From the NCBI GenBank assembly GCA_016208305.1, contig JACQYI010000078.1:62001-126000 (forward strand): a stretch of DNA of 64,000 nt. Reading direction: 5' to 3'. Each line of letters opens with the position of its first letter. Position 1 is the first letter of the stretch. The notes under the pieces were generated by a model, which was given only the letters and a program-made list of their open reading frames with translations, did no database searches and was not told where the DNA came from. This document shows, one piece after another, positions 28,046 to 36,600 of this stretch. Origin of the DNA: Oscillatoriophycideae cyanobacterium NC_groundwater_1537_Pr4_S-0.65um_50_18 (GTDB lineage Bacteria; Cyanobacteriota; Cyanobacteriia; Elainellales; Elainellaceae). The translations under genes were made by a program, and so were the position numbers.

Positions 28046-29851
28046 ATGCCTGATGCGGCTGAATGCCAGACTGTGCTAAAAACTCGTCAAACCACCCAAC
28101 CGCCAGATCCATCTGCGAGTGGCTCCAAAGCGCCCGCTCAGACATCCGCTAAAAGCGCCACCCAAAAGCTGTCTAAAAAGCGCGCTTCAAAAAAATCTAA
28201 AGGCAAATCTAAAAGCAAATCTAAAGGCAAGCCTCAAACCTCAGCCGCCAGCGCCAAACCGCCCCTCAGCTTGAAACAGCAGATGGCAGAGCAGCGGCAG
28301 CGTAATCGCATCCGCAAAGAAATCATCAGCTTCTCAATCAGCGCCCTGTCCTGCGGCTTATTCATCGGCATCTTGCTGGGTCTCATCGGCGGCATCAAAA
28401 TTGCGATCGCCAGCACCTTTGGCGTTCTGATCTTGGCACTCGCCTTCAAATACCCCCGCTTTGCCCTGTGGGCTTTCCTGATCTACCTGCCCTTTGGCGG
28501 CACCATTACCTATGCGATCGGCAACAGTCCTCTCTTGCAGTTGGCAAAAGACGGCCTGTACATTCCAGCCCTCATTGGCGTTGTTCAGCACTGCAAACGC
28601 GATCGCCTTCCCTTCTTGCTCCCTAAACAAATTTTGCCTGCCCTCACAGCGCTGCTGCTGCTGTGTGCCATGACCTTGCTGGTTGTCAACGGCTATCAGC
28701 AGTTCTTTGGCAAAGGGGGCGAACAGCCGATCGCGATGGGCATCCTCGGCATGAAGGTCATGTTGGGCTACCTGCCGCTGATTCCCTGTGCCTACTATCT
28801 GCTGCGCAGCAAACAAGAATTTTATTTCCTCATGCGCCTGATGCTCGTGCTGATCATCATCTGTTGCGCTTTGGCAATGGTGCAATACCTAATGTTGTTG
28901 ACAGGCAAATGTGCCGGGACTCGCCTCGCTACAGGCAGCAGCCTGTTTAAAGCCTCGCTAGAAGCCCGCTGCTTTGTCGGTGGGGCGCTCCTCTACAGCC
29001 CGCAAGAAGGGGTGATTCGGTTGCCAGGAACCTTTGTTGCCCCCTGGCAATGGGGCTGGTTTTTGATTTCCAGCAGCTTTCTCGCTTTTCCCTCCGCCTT
29101 CAATGAACCCAAGCCCATTTGGCGAATCTTGGGTTTGGTGGCGCTGGGCAGCGTCTTTGTCATGGCGGTGATTTCAGGCCAGCGGATTGCCCTAGCCCTA
29201 GTACCTACCGTCATTGGCCTCCTGCTGCTCGTCACCGGACAAATTGCGAACCTCAAGCGATTTATCCCGATCGCCGCCGGATTAGCCCTTGTCCTCAGCA
29301 TTGCTGCCCTGCAAAACCCGACCACCGTGCAGGAACGCACCGACAGCTTTATTAGCCGCTGGAATGCTGCCCCGCCCTACAAATTCATTTTTGGGCAGTT
29401 TCAATGGGCGATGAAAGACGGCAATTTTTTAGGCAACGGTCTAGGTCGCGCTACCAATTCAGCACGGGCGCTGGGCGAAACTCAGCTCGTCGAAACCTAC
29501 TACCCCAAAATGCTGTACGAGATTGGCCCTTTTGGCACGATCGCCTTCCTTGCCTTGGTTTCCATCCTGACTTACACCACGTTCAAAGCCTACCGTTTGG
29601 TACGCGATCGCAGCCTGCGGGGTTATGGCTCTGCGCTGGCCTGGTTCATTTTATTCATGAGCTACAACACCTACTACTACCCGCTGGATGTCGATCCGGT
29701 TGCCGTTTACTTCTGGTTTTTTGCCGGAGTTGCCCTGAAGCTGCCCGAACTAGAACGGCTTGCCCAGCTTGAGGCCGCAGATCTAGAGGCGGAAAACACA
29801 CCTCTGAAAAAGCGATCGCATCGCAAGTTGAGGCGATCGGCCTTTACCTAA
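28046..29851 (+). CDS. hpsL: O-antigen-ligase-like membrane protein, HpsL-like
   Basis: 601 residues from ATG 28046. The N-terminal ~100 residues are cytoplasmic, very basic and partly repetitive (KSK/KGK, from a 12-bp DNA repeat). About 10-12 membrane helices follow, starting with LSCGLFIGILLGLIGGIKIA, plus a large loop (~445-500) typical of Wzy polymerases and WaaL ligases. It probably polymerises or ligates polysaccharide units at the outer face of the inner membrane. The order with the following GT2, GT4 and GT4 genes matches, from memory, hpsL-hpsN-hpsO-hpsP of the hormogonium polysaccharide system, which underlies gliding in filamentous cyanobacteria. The stop codon lies in a tandem duplication. 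Confidence 0.8.
   Translation: MPDAAECQTVLKTRQTTQPPDPSASGSKAPAQTSAKSATQKLSKKRASKKSKGKSKSKSKGKPQTSAASAKPPLSLKQQMAEQRQRNRIRKEIISFSISALSCGLFIGILLGLIGGIKIAIASTFGVLILALAFKYPRFALWAFLIYLPFGGTITYAIGNSPLLQLAKDGLYIPALIGVVQHCKRDRLPFLLPKQILPALTALLLLCAMTLLVVNGYQQFFGKGGEQPIAMGILGMKVMLGYLPLIPCAYYLLRSKQEFYFLMRLMLVLIIICCALAMVQYLMLLTGKCAGTRLATGSSLFKASLEARCFVGGALLYSPQEGVIRLPGTFVAPWQWGWFLISSSFLAFPSAFNEPKPIWRILGLVALGSVFVMAVISGQRIALALVPTVIGLLLLVTGQIANLKRFIPIAAGLALVLSIAALQNPTTVQERTDSFISRWNAAPPYKFIFGQFQWAMKDGNFLGNGLGRATNSARALGETQLVETYYPKMLYEIGPFGTIAFLALVSILTYTTFKAYRLVRDRSLRGYGSALAWFILFMSYNTYYYPLDVDPVAVYFWFFAGVALKLPELERLAQLEAADLEAENTPLKKRSHRKLRRSAFT
28193..28228. repeat. 12-bp in-frame tandem repeat, three copies
   Basis: AAATCTAAAGGC, AAATCTAAAAGC and AAATCTAAAGGC at 28193-28228 encode KSKG-type repeats in the basic N-terminus of the HpsL-like protein. 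Confidence 0.85.
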
Positions 29852-29874
29852 ATCCTGTGACCCAAATCCTGTGA
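29847..29874. repeat. 14-bp tandem duplication spanning the hpsL-like stop codon
   Basis: CCTAAATCCTGTGA (29847-29860) and CCCAAATCCTGTGA (29861-29874) differ at one base; the first copy holds the TAA stop (29849-29851). Confidence 0.85.
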
Positions 29875-29898
29875 CCTGATTTCAGCCACCGACCCCAC

Positions 29899-29949
29899 AT
29901 TCAAAGCCGTTCTACAAAGCCGTTCCACAAAGCCATTTCTACAAAGTCA
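29899..29949. repeat. 13-bp imperfect tandem repeat, four copies
   Basis: Units resembling TTCTACAAAGCCG run from 29899 to 29949 and end five bp before the start codon of the next gene, so they replace the usual ribosome-binding region of hpsN. Confidence 0.8.
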
Positions 29950-29953
29950 CCCC

Positions 29954-30928
29954 ATGCTCCTTTCCCTCATCATCCCCACCTATGGCCGCGAAGCGATTTT
30001 ATGCGAAACGATCGCCAGTGTTTTGCAGCAAGACTATCAGCATTATGAAGTCCTGGTAATTGACCAAACCGATACCCATCAGCCAGAAACTCAGATCTAT
30101 CTAGAAACCCTAGCCGCAGAACATCGAATTCGCTGGTTTCGGGTGGGTTGGGCTAGCTTACCGGGGGCGCGCAACTATGGCGTGCGGCGTGCCCAAGGAG
30201 ACATCATTCTTTTCCTGGATGATGATGTGCTGTTGCCAGCCGGATTTTTGGCCGCTCATGCGCGAAACTATCATGATCCCGACATTGGAGCCGTGGCGGG
30301 CAGAGTTTTCGATCGCATGAAGTTAGCCGATGCCATTCCCGGCCTGCAAATTGAGTACCTGCCCCCCGAAGCGATGGATGCCGGAATTGCCTGGTATCAC
30401 CTCGATCTCGTGCATACCATCAAACCCCAGCAGGTGATCACGGCCAGAGGCTGCAATATGTCCTTCCGGCGATCGATCTTTCATCACTACGGCATTTGGT
30501 TTGATGAGCGCTTTCGCGGCAGTGCCGTGCGAGAAGAGTCTGACTTTTGTCTGCACATCCGCAAGACAGGTTTAAAGATCTGGTACGACCCAGCGGCGCA
30601 TCTGGTGCATTTGGGTGAGGAAACAGGCGGCTGTCATGATCTGAGCACACGAACGCTGCAATACCAAATGACCTTCTACCACAACCATTTCCTCATGGCG
30701 CTTAAAAATCTCACCCTCTGGCAAGGGTTGCGCCTCGCCGCCAAGCTGTTTGACTGTCATGTGTTGGGGCATCCGCCCTGCTACAAAAGCGGCTCTCCAC
30801 TCAAAATCATCACGCGCAGCCTGTTTTATGTTGCGGGTTTCTTTAGCGCCCTGGGAACGCTAATTAAGTCCCTTTACAACAGTGGGCAAGTCTATAGCCA
30901 GAGCGATCGCGCTCTAGAAAATAGCTGA
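29954..30928 (+). CDS. hpsN: family 2 glycosyltransferase, HpsN-like
   Basis: 324 residues from ATG 29954. GT-A fold: LSLIIPTYGREAILCETIAS at the N-terminus, VIDQTDTH where many relatives have DDGS, the metal site FLDDDVLLPAGF, and an EESDFCLHIRK block containing the late acidic residues. The C-terminus has one hydrophobic stretch (~290-310, SLFYVAGFFSALGTL) that may attach it to the membrane. Second gene of the hps-like run. No recognisable Shine-Dalgarno; a 13-bp repeat array occupies that place. Role: adding a sugar to the exported polysaccharide. Confidence 0.85.
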   Translation: MLLSLIIPTYGREAILCETIASVLQQDYQHYEVLVIDQTDTHQPETQIYLETLAAEHRIRWFRVGWASLPGARNYGVRRAQGDIILFLDDDVLLPAGFLAAHARNYHDPDIGAVAGRVFDRMKLADAIPGLQIEYLPPEAMDAGIAWYHLDLVHTIKPQQVITARGCNMSFRRSIFHHYGIWFDERFRGSAVREESDFCLHIRKTGLKIWYDPAAHLVHLGEETGGCHDLSTRTLQYQMTFYHNHFLMALKNLTLWQGLRLAAKLFDCHVLGHPPCYKSGSPLKIITRSLFYVAGFFSALGTLIKSLYNSGQVYSQSDRALENS

Positions 30929-31005
30929 AAAAGTATGGGGTCTGCGGGTCATGCCGATCCTCTGTAGCTGCCTCTCTCCTTCACTTCTTTACTCCTTGTT
31001 CTTGC

Positions 31006-32229
31006 ATGTCTCTGATCAACTCCATGCCAGCGATCGCCTCTCCATCCCCTCTGCGAATTTTAGTCGTCAGCCATACCTACATTGTCGATCTCAACTGCGA
31101 GAAGCTCAGAGCCATGACGCGAGAACCCAACGTCGAAGTGACGGTGGTGGTGCCTCGGCGCTGGCGACCCGGTGGTGTGCAAAACTGCATGATTGAAAGC
31201 CGCCCCTGGCAGGATGGTGCTTTTCGGGTGGTGCCTGTGTCGAACTTTGGTCAAAACAACCAGGGACTGCTGTGCTTTGGCACAGAGATCGTGACGTTGC
31301 TACGAGAGTTTCGCCCCCACATTATCCAAGTCGAGCAGGGAGCCAAGTCGATCGCCTATGCCCAGCTCATTACCCTCAACCGTCTGCTGCGGCTCGGTGC
31401 CAAAAATCTGTTTTTTACCTGGTGGAATCTGCCCTACACGCTCAAGTTCCCCATTTCGGCCTTAGAAGCCTATAACTTGCGCCATACCGACGGTGCCGTC
31501 GTGGGCAACCAAGATGGAGTAGAGGTGCTGCGGCAGCGGGGCTATGTAGGCGCAGCGCAAGTCATGCCGCAATTGGGGGTCGATGAAACCCTGTTTCGCC
31601 CCCAGCCCCAGCCCCAGCTTGCCGCTGAGTTGGGGCTTCAGCCTGATGATTTTGTCGTGGGGTTTGTGGGACGGTTTGTGGCTGAAAAAGGCTTGCTCAC
31701 CCTCTGGGAGGCTTTGGCAGCGATGGGCGATCGCCCCTGGAAATGGCTTTTGCTGGGTCGGGGAGACTTAAAGCCTGTGCTCATGGCGAAGGCAGAAGCC
31801 GCAGGGTTGAGCGATCGCCTGATTTGGGTGGAGAGCGTTCCCCATGATCGGGTGCCCTGCTACATCAACTTAATGAATACGCTGGTGTTGCCCTCCGAGA
31901 CGAGTGTGCAGTTTTCTACCTTCACAGCCAAAGGCTGGAAAGAGCAGTTTGGTCATGTGCTAATTGAGGCAATGGCCTGCCAGGTTCCGGTAATTGGCTC
32001 TGACTCAGGCGAAATTCCCCATGTGATTGGCGAGGCGGGACTCATTTTTCCAGAAGGCAAGGCCGCTGCCTTGCGGGAAAGCTTGCTCTGGCTGATGCAG
32101 CCGCAAGTGGCGATCGACCTGTCGAAGCAAGCCTACGATCGCGCCCTCAATTGCTACACCAATCACACCTTGGCTCAGCAGCAGCTGGGGTTTTACAGAC
32201 AGTTGCTCGCCTCCCCCAAACAGTCTTGA
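31006..32229 (+). CDS. hpsO: family 4 glycosyltransferase, HpsO-like
   Basis: 407 residues from ATG 31006 (a second ATG at 31024 is possible). GT-B fold. The N-domain starts RILVVSHTYIVDLNCEKLRA; the C-domain has VGFVGRFVAEKGLLTLWEAL and the donor-binding EQFGHVLIEAMACQVPVIGS with the E-x7-E motif. Retaining transferase, probably peripheral at the membrane. A PQPQPQPQ stretch links the two domains. Third in the hps-like run, 28 bp before the next gene. Confidence 0.88.
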   Translation: MSLINSMPAIASPSPLRILVVSHTYIVDLNCEKLRAMTREPNVEVTVVVPRRWRPGGVQNCMIESRPWQDGAFRVVPVSNFGQNNQGLLCFGTEIVTLLREFRPHIIQVEQGAKSIAYAQLITLNRLLRLGAKNLFFTWWNLPYTLKFPISALEAYNLRHTDGAVVGNQDGVEVLRQRGYVGAAQVMPQLGVDETLFRPQPQPQLAAELGLQPDDFVVGFVGRFVAEKGLLTLWEALAAMGDRPWKWLLLGRGDLKPVLMAKAEAAGLSDRLIWVESVPHDRVPCYINLMNTLVLPSETSVQFSTFTAKGWKEQFGHVLIEAMACQVPVIGSDSGEIPHVIGEAGLIFPEGKAAALRESLLWLMQPQVAIDLSKQAYDRALNCYTNHTLAQQQLGFYRQLLASPKQS

Positions 32230-32256
32230 AATCGCCCTGCCCTCTAGGAACCCGTC

Positions 32257-33444
32257 ATGAGCCGATCGCTTCGGATTTTACAAATTGTGCCTTCGATCTC
32301 ACGGGTTTACGGCGGCCCTAGCCAGATGGTGCTGGGTTTTGCGCCTGCCTTGGCGGCACAGGGGGCAGAAGTCACCCTGCTGACGACTGATGCCAATGGC
32401 GATGTTGGCCAAGCGCCGCTGGCTGTGCCCTTAAACTGTGCGATCGATCAAGAAGGCTATCAAATCCGCTATTTTCGCTGTGCTCCCTTTCGCCGCTACA
32501 AGTTTTCAGTGGGGCTGCTAACCTGGCTGGCGCGCCATGCCCATGAGTTTGACATTGCCCATATCCATGCCCTATTTTCGCCGGTGAGTTCGGCAGCAGC
32601 GACGATCGCTCGTGTCCAAAAATTGCCCTATGTGCTGCGGCCCTTGGGCACTCTCGATCCGGCTGATCTGCAAAAAAAGCGTCAATTAAAGCGTCTGTAC
32701 GGTATGGCGATCGAGCGACCCAATCTGGCGGCAGCGGCAGCTCTGCACTTTACCAGCGATCAGGAAGCCAAGGTTTCTGATCGATTTGGGGTCGTAACGC
32801 GAGATTGGGTCATGCCGCTAGGTGTTAAGGCCGCTATGCCGATCGGCGCGGTTGCGATCGCTGCCCTACGACAGCAGCTTGGCATTTCTAGCGATTGCCC
32901 CCTGATCCTGTTTATGTCTCGGATCGATCCCAAAAAAGGGCTAGATTTGCTGCTGCCTGCCCTAGAGCAACTCCAGCGAGAAGGCCATGCCTTCCAGCTC
33001 GTTTTGGCGGGGGAAAATCCTCAAGATGCGAGTTACGAGCACCAGATTCATGCGCAGGTGCAAGCTTCCCCTTTAGCGGACTGCACTACCCTGACGGGGT
33101 TTGTCTCAGGTGATACCAAAACGGCGCTGCTGCAAGCAGCCGATCTGTTTGTGCTGCCCTCTTATTATGAGAACTTTGGCATTGCAGTAGCCGAAGCGAT
33201 GGTGGCCGGTGCACCCGTGGTGATTTCTGACCAGGTTCATATATGGCCTGCGATCGCTGAATCGCAATCGGGTTGGGTTGCCTCGTGCACGATTGCTGCC
33301 TTTACGGATGCCCTCCGTCAAGCGTTGCTCCAGCCTGCCGAACGCCGTCAACGCGGAGCCAATGCCCAGGCTTATGCCACACAGCACTATAGCTGGGAGG
33401 CGATCGCCCGGCAGATGATGGCTGCCTACGCAGAGATTTTATAG
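32257..33444 (+). CDS. hpsP: family 4 glycosyltransferase, HpsP-like
   Basis: 395 residues from ATG 32257. GT-B retaining glycosyltransferase: ILQIVPSISRVYGGPSQMVL at the N-terminus, LFMSRIDPKKGLDLLLPAL in the donor domain, and ENFGIAVAEAMVAGAPVVIS with the E-x7-E motif. Last gene of the hps-like run and close to the preceding one, so probably co-transcribed. The final 14 bp, including the stop, are duplicated in tandem directly after the gene; a hairpin at 33580-33604 may end the transcript. Confidence 0.88.
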   Translation: MSRSLRILQIVPSISRVYGGPSQMVLGFAPALAAQGAEVTLLTTDANGDVGQAPLAVPLNCAIDQEGYQIRYFRCAPFRRYKFSVGLLTWLARHAHEFDIAHIHALFSPVSSAAATIARVQKLPYVLRPLGTLDPADLQKKRQLKRLYGMAIERPNLAAAAALHFTSDQEAKVSDRFGVVTRDWVMPLGVKAAMPIGAVAIAALRQQLGISSDCPLILFMSRIDPKKGLDLLLPALEQLQREGHAFQLVLAGENPQDASYEHQIHAQVQASPLADCTTLTGFVSGDTKTALLQAADLFVLPSYYENFGIAVAEAMVAGAPVVISDQVHIWPAIAESQSGWVASCTIAAFTDALRQALLQPAERRQRGANAQAYATQHYSWEAIARQMMAAYAEIL

Positions 33445-33458
33445 CAGAGGTTTTATAG
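33431..33458. repeat. 14-bp tandem duplication of the 3' end of the hpsP-like gene
   Basis: CAGAGATTTTATAG (33431-33444) ends exactly at the TAG stop; CAGAGGTTTTATAG (33445-33458) follows directly and differs at one base. Confidence 0.9.
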
Positions 33459-33579
33459 CTACAGCGGTTAGGATAGGGACGTTTTGGGTGACACTGCTGA
33501 CTTTAGGTTAGACTCATGCACAAGTTGTTTTGCATGGGTACCGTGGCGCTGTGCGCTTAGCCAAAACCAGATCATGCTT

Positions 33580-33604
33580 AAAAGCCTTGTGAGGTGAGGC
33601 TTTT
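33580..33604 (+). terminator. possible terminator after the polysaccharide genes
   Basis: AAAAGCCT (33580-33587) pairs with AGGCTTTT (33597-33604) around a 9-nt loop. The T-run is short. Confidence 0.45.
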
Positions 33605-33642
33605 GAGCTTAATCTGCACTTCACTCTACCCCAATTTGCTCT

Positions 33643-36600
33643 ATGCGATCGTTCTGGCTTCCTGCTTGGCTCAACCCTGAGAAACTGCCGCTACGCTTTG
33701 TGCTCATTGCCCCTTTTGTGTTGCAAATTGTCGTGGCAGTTGGGCTGACGGGCTATCTTTCGTTTCGCAACGGCCAGCAGACCGTGAATGAACTTTCTGA
33801 GCAGATGCGCACCAAGATTAGCGATCGGATTCAAGATAAGCTCGACACCTACCTATCGATACCTAATCAGCTCAATCAGATCAATCTCAATGCCATTCAG
33901 CTCAACCTGCTCGATCTGGATAACTTTGACACGACGGGACGCTTCTTTTGGAAGCAAATTCAGCTCTTTGATGTGGGGTATATCAATTTTGAAAATCGGG
34001 ATCGGGGATTTATTGGAGTTGAACGATTAGACGATCGATCGCTGCTTTTAAATGAAGTCCCTACGGCATCTCCTAATCAGCTTTTTGTGTATACCCTCGA
34101 CAGCCAAGGGAATCGCGTTAAGCTCAAAGAAATTATTCCCAATCCGGAGCAAGATCAGCGCGAAGTCTGGTATCGCGCAGCAGCAGAAACAGGTCGCCCT
34201 GTCTGGAGTCCGGTATATCAGTGGCAAGATAAACCGAATGTTTTATCTATTTCCTCTAGCTATCCTGTCTATGATCAAAATCGACAGTTGGTTGGGGTCA
34301 TCGGCATTGATCTGCTGCTCTCACAAATCAGCTCCTTTTTAAGACAGCTTGAGGTGAGTCGATCGAGCCAAAGTTTTGTCATCGATCGCAATGGCCAAAT
34401 GATTGCTAGCTCCATTCCAGAGGCAGCCTTGCGTCAGGTGAATCAGCGGCTAACGGCTATGGAGAGCAAAAACCCGCTGGTTCGCTCTACGGCGCTGTTT
34501 CTAGAGCAGCATTTTGGCAGCTTCCGGCAAATCTGGACGCGCCAAGAGGTGAGTTTTGATCTGGAGGGCAAGCGGCAGTTTGTCCAGGTGACGCCTTGGC
34601 GTGATGCTTATGGGCTGGATTGGCTGATCGTTGTTGTCATTCCTGAAGCCGATTTTATGGATCAGATCAACGCCAACACCCGCACAACGGCTCTGCTGTG
34701 CCTTGCGTCTTTGGCGGTCGCCACGTTGATGGGTTCCTTGACGGCAAAATGGGTGACTCAGCCGCTGGCTAGATTGAATGCAGCAGCCCGCAAAATTGCT
34801 GCCGGAGAGTTTGACCCGATTGAGCAGAGCGTGAAAATCCAGCGATCGGACGAGGTGGGCGAACTGGCTGATTCCTTTAATCACATGGCTGTGCGGCTGC
34901 AAGAATCGACTCAAAAGCTTGCCAATGTTAACCAGGAGTTAGAACAGCAGGTGAGTCAGCGCACCGCCGATCTCCAGCGCGAAATTGCCGATCGCATCCA
35001 AACAGAGGCTGCGCTAAGACAGGCCGAAGAGCGCTATCGGGGCATGTTTGAAAACGCTCTAGATGGGATGTTTCAGACCAGCCTTGAGGGGCAATACCTT
35101 CAGGTCAATCCGGCTCTAGCGAGAATGTATGGCTACGATTCGCCTGAGGCGCTGATCGCAGACCAACCCAATCTGGGCAATCGCCTCTATGTAGATGGCG
35201 ATCGCCGTAATGCCTTTGTCACACAAATGCTGCAACAGGGGGCAGTGGCTAACTTTGAATCTCAGATCTATCGCCGCAATGGCGATGTGATGTGGATCTC
35301 TGAAACAGCGCGGGTTGTGCAAGACGATCAGGGACAGCCTGCTTACTATGAGGGTGTCGTCAAAGATATTAGCGAAGCGAAGCAAAGCGAAGCCGAACGT
35401 CAGCGCATTGAGGCTGATCGTCAGCAGGTCGAAGCTGAGCTAAATGCCCAGCAAAACTTTCTGCGCAAGGTGATAGATGCAGTACCCAGCGCCATTTTTG
35501 TTAAAGATCCAACGGGTCGTTTTTTGGCGATCAACCAGGCGGGAGCCGCTATGTATGGCAACACGGTTGAGGAAACTGTGGGTTTGCGAGATGCCGACTT
35601 TAACCCCCATCACGAAGAGATAGCAGAGTTTCTAGCCAACAATCAGCAGGTGATGACATCCCGTCAGCCCATGACGTTTTTGGCTCAGCCGATGACAAAC
35701 GTTCAAGGCGAAATCCAGTGGTATAAGACGGTCATTAGCCCGTTTACGGATGATCAAGGTGAAGTGCTGGGCATCATTGGAGCTTCGACCAATATCACTG
35801 AGCTGAAGCAGGTTGAAGAGGCTTTGAGGCAGAGCGAAGCCCAAAATCGCGCAATTTTAGCGGCAATTCCCGATATTATGGGGCGCGTCCGAGGGGATGG
35901 TATTCATTTAGGCTATGTGACCTCAAAGCGGATTTATGACCTGCTGCCTGAAGGGTATGACGCGATCGGCAAGAGCATTTTTGAGACCTTGCCACCCGAA
36001 CTGGCACAGCGACGCATGGAGGCGATTCAGCAAACATTGGCCACGGGGCAACCCCAATCTTATGAGCAGGAAGTCTGGGTTAACGAGCGCCAGCAGTATG
36101 AAGAAGTGAGGGTTGTGGTCAGTGGCGACAATGAGGTGCTGGTGATGGTGCGAGACATCAGCGATCGCAAACAGGCTGAGCTTGCCTTGCAAATTAGCGA
36201 AGCTCAAAATCGCGCCATTCTTTCTGCTGTGCCCGATCTGATTATGCGAATTAGTGCTGAAGGCAACTACCTAGACTATGTGAGATCCAGCCAATTTGCC
36301 GATCTAATGCCCACCGACTATGGACTTTTGGGCCAAAGCATTTTTAATGTGATGCCGCATGAACTGGCTCAGAAGCGGATGCTCTATATTCAAAAAACGT
36401 TAGAAACGGGTAAGCCGCAAGTCTATGAGCAGGAAATTCTCATTGGCGATCGGCTGCAATATGAAGAAGTTCGCTTGGTTGTGAGCGGCGACAATGAAGT
36501 GCTGGTGATAGTACGAGATGTCAGCGATCGCAAACGCGCTGAGCAGGAGTTGCTTCAAAGAAATCAGGAATTGGCTGAGACTTTGCAGCAATTGCAGGCC

